Assembly (NCBI RefSeq): GCF_030936135.1 | Contig: NC_082605.1 | Span: forward strand, 17,256,261 to 17,320,260 | Source: Gavia stellata | Lineage: Eukaryota > Chordata > Aves > Gaviiformes > Gaviidae | DNA length: 64,000 bases | Direction: 5' to 3' | In this document: positions 11,250-23,500 of the stretch, piece by piece | Layout: the number at the start of each line of letters is the position of its first letter | How positions within the stretch are numbered: the first letter of the stretch is position 1 | Translations under genes and position numbers: made by a program | Notes under the pieces: model-generated | Database searches by the model: none | What the model saw: only the letters and a program-made list of their open reading frames with translations | Told to the model about the DNA's origin: nothing

Positions 11250-14200
11250 CTAAAATTCAATATTATTGTTAGTCAAACATGCTTGGTTATATTTACAGAC
11301 TATATTGCAGAGCTGTGTCCCACAAATATTTTACGTTGATTGCCTTAATGGGTAGTTGATATCTCATTATACAAAATGCTATGTTCAAACAACAACAAAA
11401 AAATCCTTCAAAGTTTTTAAGGCTGTTATTTGAAACAGCTATTACAGGAAACATGGGGTAAATCCTACAGTATCAATTCAAGCAAACAGTACTGAATTGC
11501 TTCCAATTACATGCCTTCTCTTCGCCTATTAATGGTTTATTTCAAACTGAATCTCTGCCTTGCACTAAAATGTTACTTCCTTCACAAAATTCCAGAAGCT
11601 GAAAGGTAATCTATACATCCATGTGAAAATGTATTTTAGAGACTAATACTTAAGTAAGTGTTAGTAACACATAACAACAATAACCTTCTGCTAAAGTGCA
11701 CCTAGGATTAACAGTTCATTCTGCTTAAGAAGATTTAGACAGCCTTAGAGAATGAAAGTCTGCTCTTATAGCCATCTACGTATGTTAATCGAGTCATGCT
11801 CAAAGGCTATACCCATTATTCCACCTTGGAAAGACACAACAAAAATCCAGCAAATAATATTTAAAACAATATTATCCATATTAGAGCATGAAAAGTAAGC
11901 ACTGATTTGAAAATATTAAGTATTTGTATGACAAAAGATGAGTCTGACCAAATTCCTGAATTTAGCTCTTTTGCATGAGTTTTAGTCCCTGCTCTATTAC
12001 AGACTCGCTGTCTGAGTAGGTAAGTCATTTAGCTTTCCTGTATTCCAATTTCTTTTTAGTAAAACCTCAAATGATACCACGATGGCAGTGACATGTTCAA
12101 AACTACTGAAAGAGGAATTATACAAATGTTTGGAAACTATGCACACGAATACTTTCCTGCAAGAAATACTTTTTCTGTTTAAAAAAACCAACCTCAAATT
12201 GCTATTTGCCATCCTCACATTTTAAAGAAGTCTGTTGCCTACAGATTAATCTGAAGCTAGTCAAGAAATGACATGGTGGCTAGCTTGTAGAAGAAAAAAA
12301 TTCTGAGCAGTTTCAGGCTCCTGGACTAGTACTGGGAAAAGCAGATGCTGCTGGTGCAAGAGGTGACCAACCTCAATTGGTCACAGCTGGAAGCTGTGAT
12401 TCCTCTTGACCTGCCGAAACCCAACCCAGTTATATATATATTACCTAAGAACAGCACTTACTTTCCAGGGTTTGCTGAAGCTCATGGATGGTGCTCAGCA
12501 GAACATGAAACTGCTTTCTTCTCAGCTCCAACTGGAATGATAAAATACATATTTTAGGAAACAGAGAGCACATACAGCCAAACAACCCATAGCAGATTCT
12601 CCATTAATTATGTTCCTAATAATTATATGACAATCTGTATGAAAAACCTACCTTATCTTCAACATTTTCTTTAATGTGAGAAAGATGTTGAAGTTCTTTT
12701 CCCAAAGCTTCTAGCTGCCTGAAAAGAAATTGTCACAGTATTTTTAAAAATTTCTGTAAAATTTTTGAGAAATAGATATGAACTAAGTGGAGGAAAAAGA
12801 ACCATTAAATAAACAGCACAGGTAAACAAAGCCTAACAAATGAAGTTACATTAGAGGTAAGGCCACTTCACATAAATGTTTAACTATTATGTCATAAACT
12901 TGTAGTTTCAGGACTTCTACAGAAAACAAGGCCTCCAAGCTGGAATACAGTTGCACACTAGGCATTTGGACTATAACAATTCAGTCCTGCCACAAACATG
13001 TTATTTACTTGACCATACAATGAAAGGTAAAGAAATGGGTTACATTAAACACTCATGGCATTTTCATAGCCTTTGCTACTTCACAGATTTCTTTATGTTG
13101 ACATGAGTAGATTAAATAAAAACATGGCATCAGCAGGGAGAACATATTTGATAAACCTACATATCCAACATACAAACACAACAATTCTCAGACACAACAA
13201 TTGATGTAACACATAGTCAAGTACCTTATCTCTGACAATGGCCTGACCAGACAGAGTAGTGGATAACATGTAGACTTTACAGCAGGCATCCATGTTTTTG
13301 ATGAAACTACATCACATAGCTTATGCCTCAGCACACAGAATTTAACACTGTGATCCACATAAATACTCATTTCCTTCTCAAATGACAGTTTTTAAATTAA
13401 TTGATTGCCTCTGGCATTAAGAGATAATGGAAACATGCAACACCTATAATCTTCATTATTATTCATATCCTTTTGAAATACAACATCTTTTAACACCTCT
13501 TCAGGATCTTTCTGCAAGCATTTGATTGTTTTCTGTTCTCACTTGGACCACCATGATCCTTTTTGAAGTAGGGCAAAGAATAACAGGTACCATAAGATAC
13601 ATTAGCTGTCAAATGAGGATGGAGTATCAACTCTTAACACTCAAACCTCCCGTTTGGCTCTTCTACTTTTCCTCTAATGCCTGCCATAACTTATGCTCCA
13701 TGTAATGAGAACAATCTGTTTCCGTAAAGGTGAAGTGGATTGAGGCTGACCATCCCTGATTAATTAGCAGGCAGATCCATACAGGGGAAAGCAAGGGAAT
13801 AAAAGGATTTTTTCTGAAGCACGGACAGCTGCTGCTGTCTGGGCAGTGAACCACAAAAAGGCCTCCAGCCCTAAGTAACTCATGATGGCTGGGAAAAAGG
13901 TCTGTTTTAGTGCTACCTGAAGGTGTTGGCTTTTTTTGAGCCAGTATGCTTGGTACCTTGAGAGGAATGCCTGAAAGAGGGTTGGGTGTGACATTATCCC
14001 TTCCTATAATGGAAACAAGCTAACAGCTTATAGGCTCATACAGTGATTTTGCTAGTATTTGGTTTCTAGCTTTTGAGAAACTTCTATTTGGCTTAATCTT
14101 GCTGTTTATACCATGCAGGCAGACTGTGAGAAGACATTCATTTTTTCTCTAGTAACACCCAAGCTACATCCAGGAATCTACTTCTTTTACTTTCTGCTCC

Positions 14201-17200
14201 AGAGAGAATCTTTGCCTAGGTTTCTCATTTTTGTATCTCCTTTTCTAAGACTCGGTGTCATTTCTTGGTCTTCTTAACAGCTCTTCTGATACTGCATCTA
14301 ATTACACTGTGGGCACTGCCATTTAGTAGTTCAGCTCCTGTCACTTCCTGAATTGGCTCCTGTGCATTACTTGTGACTAAGCTGATAACAGCTTCTCTTC
14401 TTTTGTGATGTGACTAGTTGTTCCAAGAAACATAAAGCATAAAGAAAGTATTTTTCTGAACTTTATCCTATTGTGCCATATGACCTGCAAAAGCTACAAA
14501 TGTAACTCTCACAATAAACCATGACATTTCTCCTCACAAGAAGTCTTCTCAAGTGTTTTTAGTGATTAAGAGTTCCATGAAAAGCGTGACATTGTTAGTG
14601 AGGCTTCCACCATTCTGATTTAAGGGTGGTCCTTCTTGGGTCATAGTATGATTTTCTGTATACTTTCCTCAAACTGGAGAGAAAGGAAGCCTTGTAATTA
14701 AACCATTGGATGAAAACTTCATCTAGTTCCTATATTTAAAGTCTATTCACTTGGAGAGGTCAGTTAAAGCTAAAATACCTATGAACCAAGCTCCCTTTAA
14801 AAATGTTCCATTCTGTTCCTATGTCCTATTTCCCCATCTGTAAAATGGGGGATCATACTCTGCTATAGTTCAAGTCTGTGTCTTTGACTACAGATACAGA
14901 TATGAAGGACTAAGGACAAAAGGGCATACACTGTAGCCATTCTTCCAGTGGATGAACACACTGGTATTTCTAACTGTAATATACTCTTCTAAAGATATGA
15001 TAAATTTAAGTTTAAAAAAAGACAAAATGCCAAATTTACTAACTGTAACCACCATTTTTAGCTTTGATCAAGAAACTTATGCTTGGGTGTATTAATCAAA
15101 ATTAGAATAACCCCTCCAAACCTAAACAACCTGGCATCCTCTAAGAAAAAAGTATTATCATTTAGTTGTTTCCATTCTTTATCAATTGACTGATCTCAAA
15201 AACTTCACTTTTGATAATTCTTTATTATGAAGCCTCACTTGATAAATGGCAAATGCTGACTAATGAAGTAAGTAGTCAAGCCTCATGAGAATTGCCTGTA
15301 ATAATCAAAGTTGTGGTAATGAAATCAAGGCATAGAAAAACAATATACAAGAAAAAAATGTGTGAAATAGTCTCAGTGGCTTATAGCTATAAAAATCCTA
15401 CTATTAGGTTAATAATATAATAAAAAAAATCTTCCTTTTTCTACAAAAGGCCAGGGAATGTGAAAAGACAGCCTCCCTCTGCAATTTCACTGAAAGTGGG
15501 CAACAGGCTGTGTGGAGAAATTATGTCCCCACAACTGCCCAAAATGACCCAAAAGCACCGATAATGATCCAAATCCAACAATGACACAAGCAATACTGTA
15601 AGTTACACACAAGACGAGTTGGACAACAGGTAGGTCTAACCTGCATGCCAGGGCAGGTTATATTGTGGTACACAAAGTAGTAATTTATAACCGGGCACGC
15701 AGGAACAACTACTACAATGAAAACATAAAAAAAAAACCTAAGAGCTTTCTCCTGCTTTCTCTCGTTCCTCCTTAATTGTTTGCGTGTTACGTATTTTGCG
15801 TGACTACTGAATCCCTTGCTAGTGCACTTTACAGCGCTTCCCCACTATCTCTCTTTTCTGAGCAACTCGTCCCTGGTAAACTGACATTAGATGTGCATTT
15901 ACATCTGAGTTCACTTATTCATCTTAACAATGGAAAAATTTCAAATACGAAATGGTTAGCAATCCTTCTGAACCCATACAGATGGGGATTAATTAAAGAA
16001 AGCTGATAAGGGCACAATTTTAAAATGAAACCCAAGTTTTTCTTGTGTTGAAAGAAATTATAAAAAAGTGAGGAAAGGTCAAACTGAAACTGTGGAAATG
16101 TCAAATTTGGTGACTTCTAGTTTACTGGCTTATTATAATTTAGTGTTGTCTCACACTTACTTCAGTGTTTCATGTCTGTCTGGATGGTGTTGTATGACTT
16201 TGGCCAATGCATCATATTCTGAAAGAAATTTAAATAGTTAGTCTAAATAATTCTGAAAGTATAGATTCAAGAGCCAAAAATCAGGTACCATAGGACGGCA
16301 CAGATTCTTTCTCCTTGAAAAACTGTTTTAACATTTTTCAAATTTGTACGTAATACCTTACATATATAAAAAAGTACCTGCAAATATCCATATATAAAAA
16401 TGTATATAATTTATACCATGCTATAACATTTCAAAGTAGATGATTACATCAAAAGACATTTTAAATAAACTTCAGCTATGATTGTAGGCCATTATCTGCT
16501 CACTCAAACTTAGCCAGTGCTAGTGATTCATAAAGGATGAGGCCAGAAAACACGACCTTTAGATAGCTCTGCATTGCTGCACACTTGCTGTTTTGTGTAT
16601 GATTCATAAGCATTGGTTTTAGATACAATCTAAAGTATATGTACAGAAAATGGTGCTGATAAGGTGTTAGACATAAACATTTAAGATTTTTAGAAAAAAG
16701 TATAAAATGCTGCATGAGAAACAACAGGATATTTTTTTAAAACTGTATTACACATTAAGAACAATATTATGGTTACACAGGCAACTAACATAGCCATTTG
16801 CTGATAGTAAGATTGTACATACGCTAACTACCTCATTCACATGGAAAAATCTGTGCTGCAGGCTGGACAGAACATGTCAAAAAGCAAACACTTCAGACCT
16901 ATGTTTGTGAAGACGTAAGAACTCTACATTGCTACCGGTTAAGGTTCTTTTAATTTCCAGTTGAATCTAAAATTATCCACAAAATTGACCACACAGTTGT
17001 ATTTAAACCTTTCATGTTATGCTTTTATACATTTTCTTTTTGCATTTCATTTATCAAGAAAAAACAAATTTTTGTTTCTCCTCAATTACTAATCTTTTGA
17101 TAAGACAGTATTACAAGGAAATGCTTTAAGTTTCAATTGAAATTATCAGCACATACTTTTAAGAGTAGGGAAAAAAATACACCTCTCATAACAGGCATTC

Positions 17201-19746
17201 AGTAAGGACACATACAGAGTTGTTGGGTGTGTAACTGGCACCACTGTCTCTGCGTATGCCAAGACACTACCTTCCCTTAAGAGCTGAAGGAATACGCTTG
17301 CATGATCTTCAGTGCTGGATGTCAGTCTATTCAACTTTTGTCTCGCTGTTGATAACAAGCTTTAGTTCTTCTCAAGTCACCTGAATGGTGATAGGATGCT
17401 TTTGGGGTTTTTCTTTGGCCTGAAAACATCTCTCTGAACTACTGTTTTAGGTTTTCCTGACAATGTGTGTCATTGAGATCTACTGGTTCAATCTTACCTG
17501 CCTCCTCCACCAAAAACTTTCATTAGTGGGTGCGGAACCCACCAGACTAAATACAGTATTAGTGATGCCAGCATATTCCCTTGCACTTTAAAAAATTTGG
17601 ACTCTATTTTCTGATACAATGTATTTTAAAGAGAACAAAATAATGAAACCGACCAGTGCAAATACAGATATTGCTCCTTACCCTGGCGATTTTTTCGAAT
17701 CCTTTTTGCTTGCAGGATTTGTTTTTTGCATTCAGAAATCTTCTCATGTGCTGCAGTTATACTATTTTCTTTAAAAAAAAAAGATATACCGAGTTATATT
17801 GAAATCAAACAATACATGTAAACAAGCCATTCTGCTAAATTATATAAAAAAAAAAGCTGTTTGTGACATGGTGGCTTGCTAGCTCCATCAGCTTCAAAAC
17901 TACATACACTTCAATAAGTTAAAAAAGCTTTTGTTTGTATGTATTTTATATACTGATAAGATGCTTATTGCATGAGTGCTATCTATTAAGAAAAAAAAAA
18001 CAAACCACCAAACCACTGGTCATATGTATATATTATGTTCACCAGAACTGGCTCAAGCTTGTTCAAAAAGAGAAATTGTCAAACAGAAAACAGTAATATT
18101 TTCTCATCTTTACCTATATCCTTATAGATTTTTTCGTAATTCTCCATTTCTCTCAGGTTCATATCATACACCAGAAGAGTTTTTCCCATTGAAAATTCAC
18201 ACTGTGATAAAGTACTCAGCATTCGTTGGTACTGGCTGTAACTGAAAACAGACAAGATATTTATTCCTAAGCAGCATAAAAATACTGCTACCTTTACAAA
18301 ACAAAGCCTCGGGTAGCGTAAGGAGCAGGTGAGTAACAATTTTTTATTAAAGAAATAAAAGATTTCAAAGATTCAATGTATAATTTTTTGAAAGTGCAGT
18401 TAGAAATGTTGCACCTGTTAATTCCACCATCATGTGCATAAAGGTGCAAAGTGAGTATTAATGCAATGGACAGATTGATCCAGAGCTTATAAACTTCCCA
18501 GCTAGGGCTGGCTCTGTGATCACCGAGATTAGTAGTTTAATACTGCAGTGCTTCTCTGTACACACAGTGTGTCCTCCGGGAATTTATATCCAGTACTAGT
18601 ATGGACCCCACAGCAGAACACCACGTTGTTGCTCATCCCTTACTACTTTAGTCTGTTTTTTTTAAAAAAAAAAAAAAAACCGAACCACAGCAGCAGAAAT
18701 ACCAGCAGTTCCCTAACAGAACAAATGCAGAACTGCCAACTAAAATATTCAAGTCATGATCCTGTTATAATAGCGGGACTCCCGGGTGGATCACGCAGCG
18801 GCACGACAATCCTGAAGGCATTTGAGCAGCGCTGGCAGATTTCTGGCAGATTTTGTGATACAGCCTGCAGCCTTCAGTAATTTCTGACCCGTCTCTAGCC
18901 CTCATCTCCTGCCACAGTGCTTGGCATTTGTACTGGAAACACCACAGAGCCCTACTGAAAAGCAGATGTACACATTTTAACGTGGACTTTTAAAAATGGA
19001 TCAAGCCCAGTTCTCCACTGAAATGCGAGCTAATCAGTTCCAAGACTGATTAAAAAAAAAAAAAAAAGAAAAAAAACCAAACAGAAAACAAATACCCTTC
19101 CTCTTGAGATCCGGAATTACACCACTTAATGAAACTCTTCACCAACAAATTGATCCGCCTGTCGTCACCAGCCCCATCGCCATCGATCAGAAGTCGCTTG
19201 CGGATAACTTCATCTGAGGAAAAACTCCCGATTAATGCCTCACGCTATGGCAGCCGCATCCCAGGGCCGAGCGCGGGTTTCACCTCAGGCATTCAGGGAA
19301 CGATTCCCGGGGCTAAACCGGGAAGATCTGTTACACAGGAGGCGTCCCAGGCCCCGGCCCGGAGCGCGGGGCTGAGGGACCCTGGGGCCCGGTGGAGAGG
19401 CCTGGGGGCGGGGGGCGCCCAAGGCCCGGGCGTGCCCCGGCATGAAGGGCCCGGGAGCGGGGCTGCGGGGTCGCGGCCAGGACGGAGGCCGGTCTGCGGG
19501 GTGAGCGGCCGGGGGCCGGGCCGGGGGGAGAGGCCTGAGGCCGGAGCGCGGGAAGCTCTTCCCCAGAGGGCGGCCGGGGCCGTGCGGCGGGCAGCGCCGC
19601 GGCGGGCGGGAGGCGAGGCGGGCCCGGCGCTGAGGGGAGCCGAGCGGAGCGGGCCGGGCAGGGGTCGGGGCGCGGGGCGGCGGGCGCGGGAAGGGAGGGA
19701 GGGAGGAAGGAGGGAGGGAGGTCTCACCGTCGGTCACGGCCCCCAT
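11182..19746 (-). CDS. THOC7: THO complex subunit 7 (complete, 8 coding exons)
   Basis: The coding exons in transcript order are 19746-19728, 19213-19096, 18241-18114, 17768-17682, 16218-16161, 12718-12652, 12531-12462 and 11249-11182. They total 615 nt, or 204 codons plus TAG, matching the human length as I recall it. All junctions are GT-AG and in phase. The protein starts MGAVTDDEVIRKRLL and contains YSQYQRMLSTLSQCEF, MGKTLLVYDMNLREMENYEK, ECKKQILQAKRIRKNRQ, YDALAKVIQHHPDRHETL and LRRKQFHVLLSTIHELQQTL, all characteristic of THOC7. The middle and C-terminal parts are rich in charged heptad-like sequence, consistent with the coiled coil by which the family joins THOC5 in the nuclear THO/TREX complex for mRNA packaging and export. 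The acidic tail (after residue about 180) differs most from the human protein. The start codon lies in an optimal context (GCCGCCATGG). The gene is head-to-head with ATXN7, as in human. No truncation or frameshift is seen. Confidence 0.97.
11250..12461 (-). other. THOC7: THOC7 intron 7 (about 1.2 kb)
   Basis: Last intron, AT-rich. A nested inverted repeat (12358-12407) lies about 55 nt inside it from the exon 7 donor. Nothing else was recognised. Confidence 0.85.
12462..12531 (-). CDS. THOC7: THOC7 coding exon 7
   Basis: This 70-bp exon encodes LELRRKQFHVLLSTIHELQQ followed by TLE. The acceptor is TATCATTCCAG and the donor GTAAGT. Confidence 0.96.
12652..12718 (-). CDS. THOC7: THOC7 coding exon 6
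   Basis: This 67-bp exon encodes QLEALGKELQHLSHIKENVE followed by DK. The acceptor is TTTCTTTTCAG and the donor GTAGGT. It follows the largest intron of the gene (about 3.4 kb) and precedes one of only about 120 bp. Confidence 0.96.
12719..16160 (-). other. THOC7: THOC7 intron 5 (about 3.4 kb)
   Basis: This is the largest THOC7 intron. It is AT-rich and has no recognisable exon. It contains a short MIR-like tail near 14822-14862. I see no convincing RNA gene in it. Confidence 0.85.
14820..14865 (+). repeat. THOC7: MIR-like 3' fragment in THOC7 intron 5
   Basis: TTTCCCCATCTGTAAAATGG followed by GGGATCATACTC is very close to the MIR-type SINE segment 'TTTCCTCATCTGTAAAATGGGGATAATA'. Only this short part is recognisable. 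Confidence 0.5.
16161..16218 (-). CDS. THOC7: THOC7 coding exon 5
   Basis: This 58-bp exon encodes YDALAKVIQHHPDRHETL. The acceptor is TTTCTTTCAG and the donor GTAAGTGTG. Confidence 0.96.
16219..17681 (-). other. THOC7: THOC7 intron 4 (about 1.5 kb)
   Basis: AT-rich intron between exons encoding RKNRQ and YDALAK. No supported gene or repeat was seen; open frames in it are short. Confidence 0.85.
17682..17768 (-). CDS. THOC7: THOC7 coding exon 4
   Basis: This 87-bp exon encodes the basic coiled-coil stretch ECKKQILQAKRIRKNRQ. The acceptor has a long T tract ending TTTAAAG; the donor is GTAAGG. The first residues (ENSITAAHEK) differ slightly from the human sequence. Confidence 0.96.
17769..18113 (-). 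other. THOC7: THOC7 intron 3
   Basis: This 345-bp intron has A-rich runs on the plus strand. No feature beyond its splice sites was seen. Confidence 0.85.
18114..18241 (-). CDS. THOC7: THOC7 coding exon 3
   Basis: This 128-bp exon encodes YSQYQRMLSTLSQCEF and the nearly invariant MGKTLLVYDMNLREMENYEK segment. The acceptor is TGTTTTCAG and the donor GTAAAG. Confidence 0.97.
18242..19095 (-). other. THOC7: THOC7 intron 2
   Basis: This 854-bp intron has A homopolymer runs near 18663-18679 and 19051-19078. No internal gene is supported. Confidence 0.85.
19096..19213 (-). CDS. THOC7: THOC7 coding exon 2
   Basis: It encodes DEVIRKRLLIDGDGAG and then INLLVKSFIKWC, ending EEG. The acceptor is TTTTTCCTCAG. 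The donor GTATTTG is a weaker match to consensus than the other donors. A run of 15 or more A (plus strand) lies about 20 bases beyond it in the intron. Confidence 0.96.
19688..19720 (+). promoter_or_regulatory. G-rich tract, potential G-quadruplex, in THOC7 intron 1
   Basis: The plus strand carries repeated GGGA/GGAG blocks (at least four G3 runs), directly next to the exon 1 donor. The THOC7 pre-mRNA has the C/T-rich complement. A quadruplex could form on the non-transcript strand; this is sequence potential only. Confidence 0.45.
19728..19746 (-). CDS. THOC7: THOC7 coding exon 1
   Basis: Nineteen coding bases encode MGAVTD plus the first base of the next codon, followed by a GTGAG donor. 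The ATG sits in GCCGCCATGG and inside the CpG island. Joining to the next exon restores the second Asp of MGAVTDDEV. Confidence 0.95.
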
Positions 19747-19797
19747 GGCGGCGAGTGCCGGAGCCGGCGGGGCGGCGGCAGCAGCGAGTGAGGTCAG

Positions 19798-19813
19798 CTT
19801 CCCACAATGCAGC
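19798..19813 (-). promoter_or_regulatory. ZNF143/STAF-like promoter element
   Basis: The plus strand reads CTTCCCACAATGCAGC, which resembles the TTCCCA-N-AATGCA core of ZNF143 (STAF) sites found near many housekeeping start sites. It lies about 52 bp upstream of the THOC7 ATG. Motif match only; binding is inferred. Confidence 0.5.
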
Positions 19814-20520
19814 CGGCGAGAGCGGCGGCCATGGAGGGGGAGGCGGCGGCGGCGGCTGGGGCCTGAGCCGGCTGGCGGCGGACGCGCGGCCCGGCGGCGG
19901 CTGCGGCGGGGAGGGCCGGCGGGCGAGGCCTGCGCCCCGCGTGGAACCGGCCCCCTGGCGAGGGGCGGCCCCGCCAGGTGAGGGGCCGACGGGGGAGGGA
20001 AGCGGCGGTCCCCGCGCCCGCAGCCAGGCTCCACCTCCCCGCCCCCGCCACCGCGCCCCCGGCCCCGCCGCCCCCCGCCCGGGCCGCCCAGCCATGCCCC
20101 CGGCACATGCTCCCTCGCCCTCGACGCGCCGCGGCGGGGAGGTCGCTGGGCCGGGGTGCGCCTCGGCCGCCTTCCCAGCACGCTCCCGCCTCAGAGCGTC
20201 CTCCCGGGGCCGCCATCGCCCTTGGCGGCCCCGTCCTCCCCTCACAAGGCTCCCGCACGGCCTCGGCCCTGCGAGGGTGGCGGCAGCGGTGCAGGGGAGC
20301 AGGTGGACGGTGGCGGTATGGTGCCCAGCGCCGAGGCGGCGGCGCTGCGAGGGTGGTGGGACCCACCGTGGTGGCTGGCCGGTCCCTGTGGCTGGGGGGA
20401 GCGGGAGCGCCAGCCCCGCGGTGCCTGCTGCCTGGCGAGGGTGTGGAGGACGTGCCCATGGCGCAGGCGTGAGGGAGCTGGGCCAGCCTGCCCTTCGCCA
20501 CCCTTGGGCTCATCCCCGCT

Positions 20521-23500
20521 CGATGCAGGGAAGACAAGCAGCAGGGCCCAGGGGCTGCAAAAATCGTTATTCTGGTATGTTTCCCGGGGAGTTTGGCTAT
20601 CACAAGTGGATAGGAACGAAAGTTGTTTCTTCCTACCCTGAAAAACTAAGCTGGCACTGGAGAAAAAGGCTAGAGGTTTCCGGAGAAAAGAGATATTAAG
20701 GTGTTACCGATACCAAGTGTTGAGTTTTAGGCTTTTGGTCCACCGACTTTGACACTTGGGTAGTGCTAAAACTGGCAACGTTACTGTAGTACATGTCATG
20801 GTGCCTGAGACATGTGTCCAGAGCCTGACACTGTCATGTTCCCTCTTCATTTTGGTTTGGACGCTTAAGTAGTTTGTTCCGCTCAGCGCTTTGCATTGAC
20901 AATTTTAGGGTCGTGGAGAAAATCAGGGTGAGAAAAGAACAAAGTGGGTGTGTCCTGTAATCTGTGCTTTCCTGGTTTTAGAGCCCTGAGTGATTACGAG
21001 GCGCTTTTTTGTCCTGGATAGCAACATTTAACAGCTATTTACGAATTTGTAGATTGTTTCAAGCCAGTGCTTTGTCTTCAATAGGCAACTGGTCAGATTC
21101 TTTAGAAGGTGCTATTTGGAAAGCATTACAGGGAGCGGTCAATAAAACTCCACCTTGAACTTCTGAGAATAAAGAGTTTCCAACACAGAAAACCTGGATA
21201 AGTGACTTCTGTTCTTGACATTTTTATGTAATATTATGTGATTTGTGAGTGATACCATTTTATGTGAAAACCAAACTCTCTATTCAGTTATACAAAGTTT
21301 GGGCCAAAGAACGGGCCATAAATTCATGAGCTATGTATGCGCTATTAAAAGACCTCACTTTTATGAACTCTGAATTTGTTGCCATTTAATATAGTTGGTT
21401 TGACAAAACCCTTTGTTTTTCCTAAGGCTTTGGTCACTATGATATAGCCCTAGTGTTTTGGCAAAGGGTGAGAAGAAGACCTAGCTGAACTTCTCTACAC
21501 AAATTTTATACGCTGCAGTTTGTTGCTGCCTTTCCCTCTTTACCCACCGATTACCTCTTGGAAGTCTTAAGCACTGTGAAGCATCCAGTCTTATCAAGAC
21601 CTAATCTTTTCCTTGCCCTTCTCTGAGCTCTTTCTGTTTTCTTAGCCCTTTCTGTTTCTACCACAGAGAGAAGTTGATCTGAACTGGAGACTGTTGTAGG
21701 TGAAAATCCACAATTATTTGTTTAATTGTGTTAGAATACTTTTGTGTTATTTTCTGTCATGTAATTCAATATAATCTTTTCTCACTTTTTGTTCATTATT
21801 CCAGTGATGGTCAGATAGTCTTATTAAACTCTCCACAATGACAAATAGATAGTCGTTGAGTAATTAATTTTGAATACAGCAGTCCATATGATTAGTTAAT
21901 AATATTTAATGACTTTTGTGCCATTCTTGTCTTCATATGTGTTACTAATTACACGATTCTTACAAATTCTCTGTTCTGGGTCTTAGGCTCATAAGAACAA
22001 TTTAGGGAACAAAGCCATTATTTTTCTTCTTAAGACAGGGCTTTCAGGCATCGTCAATGTTCATTAACTTTTCTCTTTTAGAATGGGAAGTAGAACTTGG
22101 TAAATACATCATCAAGAATCTCACTAAGGCTGTGTATTGATGTAATAGCCTGTTCTCTTTTCCATTTTAAACATCCACGAGATGTTTTTGCCCAGGAAGG
22201 CAGTTCCAGCTTCCTGGGTTTCTATACGCACTTGAGTATTCACTGTGTCTTTGGAGTATTCTTTGGATTTGCTCCATTTCCAAGTAGAGTTCCTCATCTT
22301 GTAAGTATGAAACAACCCTTGTTTCACATGCGTGGAGTGTGTGTTGCACTGGGCTGTATACAAGCATGATTTTTCCACTAATTCAGTGTCATGTATAATG
22401 TAGATCTCTGGAGCAGGGCTGGCCTACTCTTATTTATTTGTCCTTCACCAGTTCGTGTATTCTGTGCAGATTCTATCAGCTACAGTCTTTTATATAATCC
22501 TTCAACTGACTGGCAGAAATACTGAGTAGCATTGGACCTTCCTTAAGGCATCAGTATTGGAGATTCATGCAATACGAAAAAATGTTTTGCACAGGGCATA
22601 GCACCTTACTCCGTGCCAGCTCTTTTGGAGTACGTACCTGTGCGTGTAAGCTTTCAACGAAGCTAAATGTGATGTCGTTTTCCCTCTTTCCTTGAATTCC
22701 TTTACGTGTGCCATATGGTAAGACCCTGAAGCAGCTTATACATAATAATTTGTTGCACACCTGTCCTTGTCAAAAGTGTTAAATGATCCTCTGTAATGTT
22801 TCCAGGTGACTCTGGATACAAGAAGTATAAGCTAGGTAAGTTTAGTACTGCAAGATGTTACATGTGTGTAGAACTGGCTCAGATTTTTCATCAGTATCCT
22901 TTCTTTGCTGAAAAATGGCTTTTAAGTACACCAGATTTTCATCAGTATCCTTTCTTTGCTGAAAAATGGCTTTTAAGTATACCAGATTTTTTTTTTATTG
23001 AGGAAACCTGTTAATGTTGAAGTGTTCTTTCCTGAAAAAAATCTATGAAAGGCAAAGTTTAAAGTGACTTTATACCTCCTCCCCTTTTCTTTAACTGTGT
23101 GTATATATTTCTTTTTCAACTGCAGAAAAAGTTAAAGGGGAAGAAGCTTTTTATAGTATTCCAGGCTATAATGAGCCATGATTTTTAGAGCTAAGAAAAC
23201 AGCTTTAACTATTGATGAGGTGGATGTAAAATATTTTTCCTAAGCCTCCCTAATAATTTATGAGGTGGTTTTAGATTCCAGGTTTTCTTCGTGTTGAATA
23301 ACTTCTAAATCAGACTGCTGTGTGGCACTAAATCTTACAGAGATCTAAGTATAGTAGGTCAGAAACTACAAGGTATTTTTATCCAGTCCAACCTATATTC
23401 TTGTCAGAAAGCCACACCAAATTTATTTAGCGAGACCTATTTTCTGTAAGCCTATGTTTAGCATTACTTTTCACCACTGTCCTTTATTTTTCTGTTGATT

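Larger units (their letters stand above)
19250..20520. promoter_or_regulatory. CpG island over the THOC7 start
   Basis: A dense GC/CpG block begins in THOC7 intron 1, covers exon 1 and continues about 0.8 kb upstream, contrasting sharply with AT-rich DNA on both sides. It contains GC-box-like runs and a ZNF143/STAF-like element. The long open frames in it on both strands result from few stop codons in GC-rich DNA. The extension away from THOC7 suggests divergent initiation. Confidence 0.9.

Noticed and set aside
19285-20699. Very long open frames (up to about 310 codons) on both strands over the THOC7 CpG island
   Set aside because: They overlap each other in several frames, are Arg/Pro/Gly/Ala-rich and follow from the lack of AT-rich stop codons in GC-rich DNA. 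Only the 19-bp THOC7 exon is supported by homology and splicing.
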